Shown here piece after piece: positions 37,280 through 48,039 of a stretch of DNA of 64,000 nt (position 1 is the stretch's first letter; each line of letters starts with the position of its first letter). Position numbers and translations under genes: made by a program. The notes beneath the pieces are model-generated. The model saw only the letters and a program-made list of their open reading frames with translations. It was not told the origin of the DNA and did not search any database. Source of the stretch: Echinostoma caproni (lineage: Eukaryota; Platyhelminthes; Trematoda; Plagiorchiida; Echinostomatidae); NCBI GenBank assembly GCA_900618425.1, contig UZAN01039867.1:1-64000 (forward strand). Direction: 5' to 3'.

Positions 37280-38560
37280 AACCAAGCATGCTCAATAAGA
37301 GGACAATTCCTCAGCCTAGGAAGCATGGCATCATTTCACCCATTTACAAATATGGCTCCGAAGTGATCCCCTCGAACTGACGTCCAGTCACATTTTTCCT
37401 AGTCTGTCAGAATTATTAGAATAGGATTTCGAGAAGTAAAACATTATGTCACCGGCCCATTTCAGGTTATGAGGATAGCGTTCGTGCATCACAAATCTGC
37501 TACTAGCAGTAGATGCGTGGAAGAGAGCAGTCGACACCAGAGAGGCAGTGAACGTGATCTGCTTGAACTCCTCAGAAGCATTTGATAGACTTAACCACCG
37601 TATAAAGCTGCGAAAGCCTCATGCCTACGGTGTTCAAGAACTGTTTTTTTTTCAGTGGATTGAGGTATTTCTTCGACACCCTACCGTATCCGTTCGAGTG
37701 AATGGTTCTCTATCGGTACCGTACCTTTTCCTAGCATTCATAAACGACCCATCAACTGTCCTCGGAGAAAAGACATGATTATTCGCTGACAACGACAAAA
37801 CATAAAGGACGGTACAATGTTCTGAAATTTACGAAACCCTACAGGAAACTCTCGATGCAGTTTACCAACGGTCTATCACTCATAACATCGAATTTAACGC
37901 TGTGAAATGCACGATTGTTTAGCTTCATCACAGCGGGCACTTTCCATACGTACCTAGAAATCAAGCATTACCGTGTGATCCAAAGGAAAACGATCCGGGA
38001 GTTTTTGTTCCTGAGGATCTAGGATGTTCCACATTTTGAGCAAGAACGTCAACAAAAGCCAGAAAGCACATGCTGGTTTGCAAAAAGGTGTTTTCTGATC
38101 ATTCGACGCAGACCCATTCCTTCGTTTGCAACCAGCATACTTGAGAGCATACATCGAGTATGCTATGCAGGTTTAGATTCCATGGTCAATCACCAACCAA
38201 AAGACACTCGGAAGTCCGCAGAGATTAGCAAGCAAAATGATTAACGGTCTGCAATCTCAAATTCTACGGTGAAAGGCGGCATATTGTCGGACTATAATCA
38301 TCTGAATACCGCCAAATACAGGGTACTATACCAATCTAGTACCCTCGATAACCTAACTACACTCCAAGATATGTTGCTCCCAATTGATCATTCTGTTTTC
38401 TCAAATTCCACTTAATAATTCAAATATAAAATTCTCACTGATTATGTGAATTTCTGTATATGTGTATATCTCCGTACTGACAGATCCGCGTTGCCTCTGA
38501 AACGTGTTCGATGTGATAGGGAATACGAACATATGAATGGCCGGAGCTAAGATAACATAC
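37280..38560 (+). mobile_element. CR1/jockey-like non-LTR retrotransposon, longest RT relic
   Basis: Reverse transcriptase landmarks follow in order through frameshifts. A PRKHGIISPIYK-like block lies near 37316-37355, then LSELLE near 37400 and LLAVDAWKRAVDTREAVNVI near 37500-37560. NSSEAFDRLNH follows at about 37565-37600, where the family has DFSKAFDRVNH. Next come LRKPHAYGVQE, IEVFLRHPTVSVRVNGSLS, LFLAFINDPSTVLGEK and a FADN in place of FADD near 37775. C-terminal landmarks include a KCT word and DPKENDPGVFV near 37975-38015, then a degraded thumb region. Stops and frameshifts show it is inactive. It lacks a visible endonuclease and 3' tail. Confidence 0.82.
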
Positions 38561-41252
38561 GGCTATCAACTGTCATCAAGACGACGATACAGCGCTCTAA
38601 TCGGATGTATGTCGAGACAGTTCTGAGCAACCAGAGCTTCAATAGATGTGATTGGTGGTGAAGCAACTTCTTGGCACACGTGGGAGCTCCTGATCTGAGG
38701 TAGGAGAGCTCAATGGACAATTCTCTGCCTCGTCTGGTTCCAGTTCTCCACCGTTAGGGTTTAAGTTTCTCTGAAAACTTCAGCCTGTTTCTCAGGCAGA
38801 AATCCTCCGCTTTTTTGAGTATATCAAGTCTAAAAGGCCCACAGACCGGACTCATTTGCCTCAATTTTATTACAAACCTGTGCCCAGTACATAGCAACAC
38901 CCTTTATCGGGTTGTTCACATTGTGTAAGACCTCCGGCATATCCATCGGACTAGGAAGTGAGGTTAAAGCAACCGGTTAGTTGTCCGTTGTAGTCTCTGG
39001 ATTATGATCGACCACACACGTTGATCACGGATTGTCGACATCCTTCAAAACGTGTTCCAGTTTGTTACGAAGTTTTCGCTTTCATTTCTCCTCAGAGCGG
39101 CAAAATTCCTTTGAACACACTGCTGTTCTGTGTTATAACTCCCATGCAAAGGTTTTCCCTTCGAAACTCGATGGACTACCTTGTTCCGGCTTTTGATGTA
39201 ATTCACATAATCCGTTGAAAAACAATGAAATGCGTTGTGTTTAGCTGATATTCGTATGAGAGCTCGGACAGGTCCTTTGAAACAAACGCATTAATGGCTT
39301 ACTCTTGTTGGCAAAATAATGTTGTCGTTTATGTGCGATGAGCACATAGAAATACGATTTGGTTTCACAAACCATGTACCGCATGAAGTTGAAACTAAAC
39401 CACACAGAGACTATCAAATCAAAACTGCTTGAGGTTATGACAACTCGATGTGTTCAAAAATTTGTGGTTGCCATTCAATCCCGGAGAGACATAAATATAT
39501 CCCTTGTTTTACTCACACCGTAATTTGTACATTTTATGTTTCATTTCTGATCCATTGCATAGACAGTTATCCAGCCATTGATTCATACCAGAGTTGTAAT
39601 GCGATCTTTGTGGACAAATTCCACCAAAATAGACGAAGTTCAACCACATTCTAACGGAATAAATATTGAGCAACTAGAAAGAAAGCGACGAGGTTCTCCA
39701 TGGGGTTAGACGCATTGCAGAAACCATCTTTGTGAATAGCTATTGAATGCCCGTGCTAGCTGAAAATATTCAAGGATTTCGACCTGAAGCCAGAAATCTA
39801 GTTCCATGATATCATAAGTTATTAGGATGTCAAACCGTTATGTGGTATGCTATTCATAATCTGATCTGATCGGGCTGAAAGATTTCCCGAAAACATTGAT
39901 TGTCAGTCCTAAGGGCTACGGTTCTTTTATCCTAGTAGTATTATGATAGTAGTATTGTTAACCCATGGATTCATTTTTTGACTGGCGCAACAACAAGTTC
40001 TGATCAAAGACGAATTGTTTCCACGCTGTTGTTGGGAGCAGTGAGTTTAATCATTGTATTCCAGCGGCAACCGGGTTAATTACGGTCAGCTCACGGTTAG
40101 GAGTTGAAACCAAGCGTTATTCCCCCAATGTGGCTTTCTACAAACACGATTAAAAAGCGATCGATTTGTCTGATTGCTCACAGTTTCCGATCACACCTAA
40201 GTGTCACCCTCGTATACGCCATTACCGGTGAAGAGCAAGGCACCTTCGATAGAATCATCGTGATTGGTCAATTTTGTTTTCATTCTCAAACAACTTCATT
40301 CAACTGGCCAATTATAGACCAGTTGAGACATTAAAGGATATGGCGACTAACCGACAGCAGGAGCGTTCTTGTTGTCATTTATTGACAAAGCAGAATGCTT
40401 GAAAAAAGGTATGCATGAACACTTAGATTGTGTGCTCTGTGTGTTGACCATAGAGGTTCTTTTTCTTTGCCTCCCTCCAAGTAGGCCAAATCCCTCTCCA
40501 TCTTGTGCTTTATCACTTGATTTGTGTACATTGTGAGCTTGGCAGCGATCAATGAAGCTCGCTTCACTGTATCTGGCTGTACAATGATGATGATGAGCTG
40601 GTCATTTGACATTTACCCCGTAACTTTTCCATTGCTGAGTATCCACCAACTGATCGTAGAACCCTAGGGATCACTAATGCAATAAAGTGCTTAATTTATT
40701 TACAAGATCAATCAACGGTCCTAATTTATGCTATCATTTTTGCCCAATACAGTAATGGACACTTCTGAGTGAAACCTCTATGAAACTCCTGTTTGTCTCC
40801 GAGCTGTTCATAGATTGAATGTGAATTCTACACACAGACGCATGTACGTCCAGTTGACAAGATAAGAAATAAATGTTTTCAGAAACCTAGAAATCAAGAA
40901 AACGGTTGGTAAATGTGCTTTCTATTGAGAATAGCGCTATTCGATTTTAAGAATAAGGATTTCGTGGGGATGTATGTAACAATCAAAGGTTCCTAAATGG
41001 TCTTCATTTGTTAAATTAAAAGATGCAGGCAAAATTATGACAGTTTGCTTCCTTGGTGGATATTCAAACCAGACGACCTTTGTATTAAAATTCCCGTGCT
41101 AAGAGACCAAAAATCATTTTCCTATTTGTTCGGCTTTTAGGTGACTGTAACCATTTATGTTGAAATTTAAGAACAGTGTGACTGCAACCAGGTAAACACA
41201 AATCAGAGAACATTTGAGCCTTGTCAAATTTCGGTGCCCGTCATTCCTCCAG
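38561..41252. other. No assigned gene
   Basis: The minus frame 40379-40612 contains VKRASLIAAKLTMYTNQVIK and the plus frame 40104-40334 contains VTLVYAITGEEQGTFDRIIV. Both are mildly protein-like. The second follows an acceptor-like CTGATTGCTCACAG at 40170-40183 and could precede the candidate exon at 41253, but this is weak. Confidence 0.4.
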
Positions 41253-41452
41253 ACTTGCTTGCTCACTGTGAATGCGATGCCCTCCCCACGGGGACAGAAT
41301 ATGAAATTTCCAAACCAGACACGGTATTCCACCCAAATGACAAACGACAAAGCACAATTAAGCGACTAGACAGGACATCAGGAATCATTATAGTGGCAAC
41401 GCAAGCAGGCAAGAAGCAATCTGCCTCTCGAACAACTCTCTTAATGGTGCCG
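41253..41452 (+). other. Candidate exon, possible cadherin-repeat segment
   Basis: The acceptor CCCGTCATTCCTCCAG ends at 41252 and a strong donor (CCG then GTGAGC) begins at 41453. The 200 bases between are open from the third base and end on a codon boundary. The translation contains EYEISKPDTVFHPND, then IKRLDRTSGIIIVATQAGKK and SASRTTLLMVP. This resembles the second half of a cadherin repeat: YxI, F-IDP-like, LDRE-like, a V-A-T-D-x-G-like strand, and a closing hydrophobic strand. The DxNDN calcium motif is not in this exon. The match is by eye and could be fortuitous. The exon would encode an extracellular adhesion segment if real. Confidence 0.35.
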
Positions 41453-41990
41453 GTGAGCAGTTGGGAAGCATAGCAATTAGCGTCATCTTCACGCATCCAG
41501 ACAACCGGAATTTCATTTTGTCCGAGAATTTCGAATGGACTAATCCTTGCTATCGGGATGAACTCATTTATGCAAATTTGAAAGGTATTTACCCATGGCA
41601 GTAAAAGTACAGCGTAGAACTAAGCCGCGTTTGAAATTGTGTGAGGAACGAGTTACTAAAATTCGCGAATTCCTTTGAAATATAAAACAAATTTACCCCG
41701 AGTTCACGTACTTGTACTAAGTATCGTTTCGTCAAATCAATCCCATCTAAGAAAAAGCCGTTTGTCTGAGAGAATGACAGCCATGTGAAGCAAAGTGAAA
41801 CAGGGGTAGACTTGTGAAGCTAACTAACTGAGTGGTCACGAAAAGAGTTCTTAGAGATCGGGTTTCTTTGAGCATGTAAAATTTGTATTATAGTTATGTA
41901 TTCCCGCTTGCGTCAGTAATTTTCTAATCCACGCTTCAAAGGGTAAACCTAGGGATTGAGGATAAAGCAGTAAAATGGGTGAACTTTGTG

Positions 41991-42005
41991 TATATATATA
42001 TATAT
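41991..42005. repeat. TA dinucleotide microsatellite
   Basis: Seven and a half TA units after GAACTTTGTG. It is short, with no sign of function. Confidence 0.9.
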
Positions 42006-42125
42006 GTACAGCACACCATATTCCTAGTTCTATGCTTTCGAGATTTGCGGTTACGTCACGTTGGTCGTGTGACCCATATGCGAACTCTCAATTCGATGAA
42101 CGTATACCGTTCTTTCTTTTTTCAG

Positions 42126-42226
42126 TCGACCGTTCTACCAACAAAAAGACGCAGTGGTATACAAGTCATCGCCGCGGTCAATTTGGTAGATTTTTCATGT
42201 CGATGGTGGAAAAAGATAATGGAAAG
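42126..42226 (+). other. Candidate exon with strong acceptor
   Basis: An excellent polypyrimidine tract and acceptor (GTTCTTTCTTTTTTCAG) end at 42125. A donor (GGAAAG then GTAACA) begins at 42227. The 101 bases are open in two frames. Frame 0 reads STVLPTKRRSGIQVIAAVN then LVDFSCRWWKKIMER, and frame 2 reads DRSTNKKTQWYTSHRRGQFG. Frame 0 is in phase with the candidate exon at 41253-41452. I recognise no family, and the sequence does not supply the DxNDN motif expected after a cadherin repeat. Confidence 0.25.
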
Positions 42227-42349
42227 GTAACAATAATGGGTTACAATAGTATTGTCGTTTTGTAGATGACATATTTTGGCATAGATGGTTCGACCTGCGA
42301 ACTGGATCAACTGAAATGTGGCAATGCCATTTTTTTCATTTTTGTTTCA

Positions 42350-42512
42350 TTTTATTGAATACACAATGATGCAATTTTCAGGAAGGGGCAAGAGGTCAAT
42401 CAAAGGGCTGCCACACAACACATAAATGGGGTAAGTCAGGCGGTGGTGGTGGGATTCGAACACTCGTCCTCCGGGGTGATAAGTTGGTGACGTTACCACC
42501 GAGCCGCCATTG
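42350..42512 (-). repeat. SINE-1 copy, minus strand
   Basis: On the minus strand: a tRNA-like head starting near GGCGGCTCGGTGGTAACG, a near-perfect B box (GTTCGAATCCCACC), and a body with TGTGTGGCAGCCCTTTG and GATTGACCTCTTGCCCC. It ends GTATTCAATAAAATG. It abuts the Penelope-like fragment that starts within about 30 bases. Confidence 0.82.
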
Positions 42513-42539
42513 TGAGAAAAGATGGGGTGACCGATACCC

Positions 42540-43000
42540 CAATTTTCACAATTATGTACCGGCTAAACCGAAAAAGAAACTTGATAAAATGTTTGGTATC
42601 TAGAATTCGGATAATCTTCTCACAAGATGTACTGGAAGATGAACGCATGTTTATCTCCAACAAGCTTAGAAGAAATCGCTATCCAGATCATTGCATTCAA
42701 CGAGCCATGGTGGAACATATACCAAATGTGCACATTGATAGCATGGAAAAGAAAGTTTCGTTCGTTTGTCTTTCCTACAAGGGTGAAGATGCCGCCAAAA
42801 CTATCATAAACAAGGACTCAATAGAGCGGCCAAAGCTGCATTCAACGAGGCGCACCGACGTTGATCTTTCAAAATTTCGCCACTCATAAAGATCAACTAC
42901 CGATGTTGACCCCTTTAATGATTGTTTACTCGTTCATGATGCACTCTACGTCGACAGTACGGTATGGCAGTTACCTATACGCGCTAGCTGATTCCAAAGG
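42540..43000 (+). mobile_element. Penelope-like fragment, linker and start of endonuclease
   Basis: A 125-codon frame (42512-42889) contains RKRNLIKCLVSRIRIIFSQD, VLEDERMFISNKLRRNRYPD, HCIQRAMVEH and VSFVCLSYKGEDAAKTII. This is the thumb/linker region of Penelope-like elements: the R-x-C-x-x-x-D-x-L-x-x-E segment, the NGYP-like NRYP, and the FKG-D-like YKGED. After a frameshift near 42870, KDQLPMLTPLMIVYSF follows, the entry to the GIY-YIG nuclease with VYS as the GIY equivalent. The cysteines and YIG are lost. The reverse transcriptase core is absent. Confidence 0.78.
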
Positions 43001-43353
43001 GTCCCAGGTATATCCCAGATACGAATCTCGCCCACACCATCATGTTAACCCAAGTCAACCATTCCACATTATTTATCAGGTTCCCCCGAACCAATCTAAG
43101 TGTTATAATGCCTACGTTGGCATTAACCGAAGCCACTTGCATAAAACATTCAATCCTCAAACTATATACCCAGGAGCGTTTAGTCTAAGTTGTCCATCTA
43201 CCCCGAGTTCACGAACCCACCCCTTCCATCTGCCCCTAACACATACATTTTCACACAATAAGATCAATCCTTCAGAACTGGGTCACACTACGAATAAGAA
43301 AACTGAAAATTACGAAATCAGAGAGTTGAGTATGTGGTGTGCAACACACACTT
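43001..43353 (+). other. Proline/histidine-rich open frame, unassigned
   Basis: The frame that starts at 42861 stays open to 43355 (164 codons). Its second part reads RYESRPHHHVNPSQPFHIIY, later SCPSTPSSRTHPFHLPLTHT and NKKTENYEIRELSMWCATHT. It is no longer like Penelope protein after about 43000. It could be a chance frame in a G-poor strand or a host-derived segment. An acceptor-like GGGTCCCAG sits at 43000-43008. Confidence 0.2.
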
Positions 43354-45314
43354 AGATATGAGAATCGGTATCTCATTTTCGAATGCTATCCCAATAATCC
43401 CTAGGATTTATCCTGTCGTATAATGTATGACCGGATCATTATGATACAAAAAAACAGCTGTTTGCTTGTAATTATGTTCGGAATAAGAGAATGTGCATAG
43501 TTTGAAATTTTAAGCGCTTGAAAGTCTGAGCTTATTCGATATTACCGAATTCCGTTCACATTGTGTGGTCAACGAGTAATCGCAATGCGTTTGTGGGTGC
43601 GTGTGCAAAAGCCGCTCAGATGAACGTTTCGAGAACCGCGCTTGATGACCAAAATTCGAAAAGATGGTAAACTAAATTCCGGCCGGAATACTACGATACC
43701 ATTTCAGATACATGAGACACATTTACAAGCATCACACTTTAAAACTGAAAATGATGTGGAATGATTGAAGCTTGGGATGCGGATTTTGGTGTCTGTGAGT
43801 TCGCCGAGCTGGACCTGTTGTTTGCCGACGTTTCGTAGCAATCAGATCGACTGATGATGTTGCTCAGCTTAGCTACGAAAATTCTGTGAACAACACTTCC
43901 ATCTCGGAGAATTCGACAACACCAACACACCTTAAGACTGTTCATTTTATGCCTATGTATTCTCTTGTTCGCTAATAAGCCTATTATCAGTGTTTGACGT
44001 GCAACACATATATGCTGTTCTTTGATATTTGTATCACCTACTCTTGAGTAGCTTGATTTGAAATGTGGCATCAGATCAGCTTTATTCTACAGAAAACTAA
44101 ACATATGGGAAATCGGATTTTCATATGCGGGTCCAACACGCTTGAGTTTCGCGTACCAGTCTGATTTGTATGTACCTACATTTTGGCCGAACTACCCACG
44201 GAAAAACAAACAGATAACATCTGAACTGAGCATAGGCAGGTAGACGCGAATCCGAATAGCAAGAAAATGTGGTGCTGATGAGCACGTTTTTGCACTTCAT
44301 CTCCCCACGGAGAGTGTGTTCAAAACGGAGGCTTTTGCACACCAACACCTAGTGTGCCCGATTAATCTAGCGTAAAAGTACAAACACTGCAACACGATAC
44401 CTCTGGTCGTCGACCTCAACTCGCGTTTACCCACGGAATTGCGAAAATCCCTGTTTTAGGTGGATATTTCTGAACCTGAAACGGGGTTGCCAGCCGCAGT
44501 TAGTGAAATGGGACTAATGGTGAAGTTCATTCAATCTACCGTGCTAGCAGGGACTTCATTTATGGCTGTACCAACTATACGGTTAAAACATCTACCAAAA
44601 TGAGTTTTAGATCATAAGGATGGGCAAATTAAATAAAATAGTTCGAGATGAGGACAAAACTGATCTGTTACAGCAAACGCTTCTGTATTTGCGGTTCAGT
44701 TGGGCACAGAAACCTAGCTAAATTACCATTCACTTGACCGGAAGAAGGAATATGATTCATATGACAATTTCCCTTAGTCATTATTTCTGCAGATTTTGAA
44801 TTATTATTGGAGGAACTCTAAGCGAGTTACTTCCATGTTAGAGAATGTGAGTAGATACCTTAAATGTTCCTTGTGGCTGATCGGAACTTTCTGCTACTTT
44901 TCATCACCACTCAGAGATAAATCATTTTCAAGTGATTATACAACGTCTGCAGTTCTTTGGTTTTTTATTTTCTATTTGGTTCTTCTCTTTCAGTTTTAAA
45001 CATTTTCAATAATAACTTACTTCGGCTTTCAATAGTATAGAGACTAGCGAGTACACGTTTCGGAACTCATTCACGACAACCAGAAAATGGTCAATCGATT
45101 CGTGAAACATGGAGGGCACCGTATTGGGTTTCTATGAAGCTCAAAGGGAAATCACGAGCTGGCACCTAGTCACCACTGCAATGATAAATTTCCTTCGTCG
45201 AGTAGCCCTCATCAACTCGTTGCCTTGGATTCCCTCTAATGTTTGCTAATAAAAGTACGTCGGACCGATTGTCAATCATGTGAATTGCATCATCGCTGCG
45301 GATTCACTCGTTGA
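43354..45314. other. No recognised feature
   Basis: Only short frames occur, none with motifs. There is no copy of the window's repeat families. The stretch ends at the assembly gap. Confidence 0.5.
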
Positions 45315-45864
45315 NNNNNNNNNNNNNNNNNNNNNNNNNNNNNNNNNNNNNNNNNNNNNNNNNNNNNNNNNNNNNNNNNNNNNNNNNNNNNNNNNNNNNN
45401 NNNNNNNNNNNNNNNNNNNNNNNNNNNNNNNNNNNNNNNNNNNNNNNNNNNNNNNNNNNNNNNNNNNNNNNNNNNNNNNNNNNNNNNNNNNNNNNNNNNN
45501 NNNNNNNNNNNNNNNNNNNNNNNNNNNNNNNNNNNNNNNNNNNNNNNNNNNNNNNNNNNNNNNNNNNNNNNNNNNNNNNNNNNNNNNNNNNNNNNNNNNN
45601 NNNNNNNNNNNNNNNNNNNNNNNNNNNNNNNNNNNNNNNNNNNNNNNNNNNNNNNNNNNNNNNNNNNNNNNNNNNNNNNNNNNNNNNNNNNNNNNNNNNN
45701 NNNNNNNNNNNNNNNNNNNNNNNNNNNNNNNNNNNNNNNNNNNNNNNNNNNNNNNNNNNNNNNNNNNNNNNNNNNNNNNNNNNNNNNNNNNNNNNNNNNN
45801 NNNNNNNNNNNNNNNNNNNNNNNNNNNNNNNNNNNNNNNNNNNNNNNNNNNNNNNNNNNNNNNN
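45315..45864. other. Assembly gap, 550 N
   Basis: 550 unresolved bases. The long frames of X residues that span it are artefacts of translating N. Confidence 0.99.
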
Positions 45865-46336
45865 ATCCCAGGCAATTGAAACTCGGCAACGCTAAAACAC
45901 GTTTATATCCGGAGCAATAGAAAAATGAAAAAGAATAAATCGCTTTGACAAACAACACGTGTGCGTGTACCAGTCTACTTAGGTCGTGTACGCCAGCATC
46001 CTATTGCTGTGACAGAACAGCTTTAAAACCTCCACAAAGACAATTGAGAGACTGCTGAAATATCGTTGGGGATGCATTCGTACCAAAAAGTGGGAAATTA
46101 TCCTTCAGTAGTCAAATCTAACTTACAAGAGCCTGCTTTCTAAAGCGAATATTGAAAAGGCACATTTTGAGTCGACAATAGAAAATATTTCCGATCCCAA
46201 AAGACTGCAAAGTACATCGTTGGTCCAGTCTATGTTGCATCTGCGTCAGAGGAATTTTCTATTTTAAATTCAATGATACTTGCTATATTTCCTTGGTCTG
46301 AAATTATTCCCATTTGAGCAGTCATGAGAATACAAA
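45865..46336. other. No recognised feature
   Basis: Sequence between the gap and the MITE-like element. Nothing identifiable was seen on either strand. Confidence 0.5.
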
Positions 46337-46779
46337 TTAGCAAACAAGCTCGTTTTCGGTGCAACCTCAACTAGCTTAAAACAGCACAATTTATAACAGA
46401 TTAAAACAAGTGAGGATAGGAGACAAATATCTGCGAGGGAAATCAAAGTTCAAAGAGAGATGATGAAAATGTGATAATTGATGTTCGTCAGTGTGCATGT
46501 CTGTGTGTGTGTGCGTGGAAAGTGAGAGTGCTTGAGAATGTGTGGGTAGGTGAATGAGTCGTTGATCATAAACGGGGGTTAAGTCACCAGATTGTTAGTG
46601 GATGGCCATGATAATACTAATGTTCTTACAAACATCAATTAACACAAGTCCATCATCTTCCCTTAAACTTTGATTTCCTTCTCTAATATTTGTCTCCTAT
46701 CCCCACCTATTTTAATCTGTTATAAATAGTGCTGCATTTAGCCAGTTGAGGTAGCACCGAAAACGAGCTTGTTTGCTAA
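46337..46779. mobile_element. MITE-like element with about 150 bp terminal inverted repeats
   Basis: Left arm 46337-46489 and right arm 46628-46779 are inverted copies at roughly 80% identity. Both start TTAGCAAACAAGCTCGTTTT followed by CGGTGC and share GGATAGGAGACAAATAT and AATTGATGTTYGT. The 138-base centre holds a GT-rich patch (46500-46517) and no coding sequence. The 443-base total length, long terminal repeats and lack of a frame fit a non-autonomous DNA transposon. I cannot name the superfamily. Candidate target duplications are not clear: CAAA precedes the left end and CCAG follows the right end. Confidence 0.78.
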
Positions 46780-46832
46780 CCAGTGGTTTACATTTTTATC
46801 GGTCGCCGGGACTTTTCAATTGAAATGGTGTC

Positions 46833-47216
46833 CCAATCGACGTTGAACGCTGAAAGGATTCGACAGATGTAATTACGCTTCACTCGCACGTGAACCGCAG
46901 TGTAAGGAGAGCAGTTTTCCCAAGTAAAAATAACTAAACTAAGTGTGAAGAACAGCGGAAACGATGAAGGCCATAGTCGTGGGTACCTGCTGTTCAGTGG
47001 TGGAAACCGGCAACCTAAGCCCGGGAGCTTGGAGTGGCGAACCACACAAGGCTCTGATAGATTAGGAGTGGTATTGAACCGGACGACAGCAGAGCTGCCT
47101 ACCACCAAAGTCGGGTGGAGGTGGAAGGACTCGAACAACGGACCGTAGTGTCCGAAGCAGGCCGGTGACAGCGACTAGACCACTGCGCCACCACCAGGGT
47201 GGAAAAATGCTCTTCT
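46833..47216 (-). repeat. SINE-3 copy bounded by a perfect 14 bp target duplication
   Basis: ATTGAAATGGTGTC occurs at 46819-46832 and again at 47217-47230, flanking 384 bases. On the minus strand the 5' end is tRNA-like (about 47120-47200). It has a perfect A-box match (TGGCGCAGTGG), a stem-loop region and a near-consensus B box (TGTTCGAGTCC), then a long unrelated body and no poly-A tail. The direct repeats and pol III boxes identify a retroposed tRNA-derived SINE of a third family. It sits about 40 bases from the MITE-like element. The plus-strand frame through it (46945-47148) is a shadow. Confidence 0.75.
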
Positions 47217-47479
47217 ATTGAAATGGTGTCTGACCAAGCGTGCTATCAGTCATTCTGCAAGATTAATTTTTCGCAGTAGATGAAGCAATTTTCTGATCTA
47301 AGCTGACATGCGGAAAACGAAGACTGAAACCGTCCATAAGGCGCATAACTGCCGAATTACCTATGCATTTTATTGCCAATTATAGAACTCAACAGATGAA
47401 GTTTGTTATTCCATCGAGGAGAACGCAAAAACCGATTTAATCGATTGCAGTTTATTGCAGTTGTCCATCAGATAGTGGA

Positions 47480-48031
47480 GTGGAATTGAACAAAACCGTT
47501 TCAGCTACCGTTCTCACTGCCCTCACCTTCGAATACCGTTTGCATACGTTTCCATTATTCTCAAATGTGCGGTTTTGTTACAGCTGCAGCTTCAATTGGA
47601 AGTCAGAAATGTTAATATCGTCTATTGAGTTTTCAAGTGATGATGAACTGTCTGTTGCCTTATCAGTCACTGTGGGATATATTGGCTTCAAACTTTGCAG
47701 AAGGCATTCTTTGAGTGCATCACTGCAGCGACCAGGCTGCTTTCCTGTTCACATCGGTTCTCGTTGCAATAGAGCGCACAAAATTTGCCTTTTTCTTTTG
47801 TTTTCTCGTTGCTTAATTTATAAACACCAAAGCTTGAAACTGTCAACAACTGAGTATCTACTTCATGTTTTTTGTTTGTATGACAGCCGCAAAATGTCCG
47901 ATATGGAACAACGCAACTATTTCGTTTTATCCAACACTTACACAATCTCTAGGAGTATAACATCAAAAAAAATAGTGCAGGCTTGCTTTCGTCACGGTTT
48001 CACGGACATATTACAGCAGAACTGGTGTTGA
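47480..48031 (+). other. 183-codon open frame, unassigned
   Basis: This is the longest N-free open frame in the window. It is rich in Ser, Leu and Cys, with no motif, no repeat and no similarity I can see to Penelope N-terminal regions, although it ends right where the Penelope relic becomes readable. Its T-rich coding strand favours chance openness. An N-terminal relic of the element is the main alternative. Confidence 0.2.
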
Positions 48032-48039
48032 GGACCGCA

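Noticed and set aside
40379..40612. Minus-strand frame containing VKRASLIAAKLTMYTNQVIK as an exon
   Set aside because: The acceptor has a weak pyrimidine tract, no convincing donor follows, and no family is recognised.
43739..44071. 110-codon minus-strand frame as a gene
   Set aside because: No motif, no splice context and no conservation evidence. Its length is within chance expectation for a 64 kb window.
45276..45958. Four long open frames of about 200 codons across 45.3-45.9 kb
   Set aside because: They consist almost entirely of X residues translated from the 550 N gap.
46945..47148. A 67-codon plus-strand frame
   Set aside because: It runs antisense through the SINE-3 element and across its B box.
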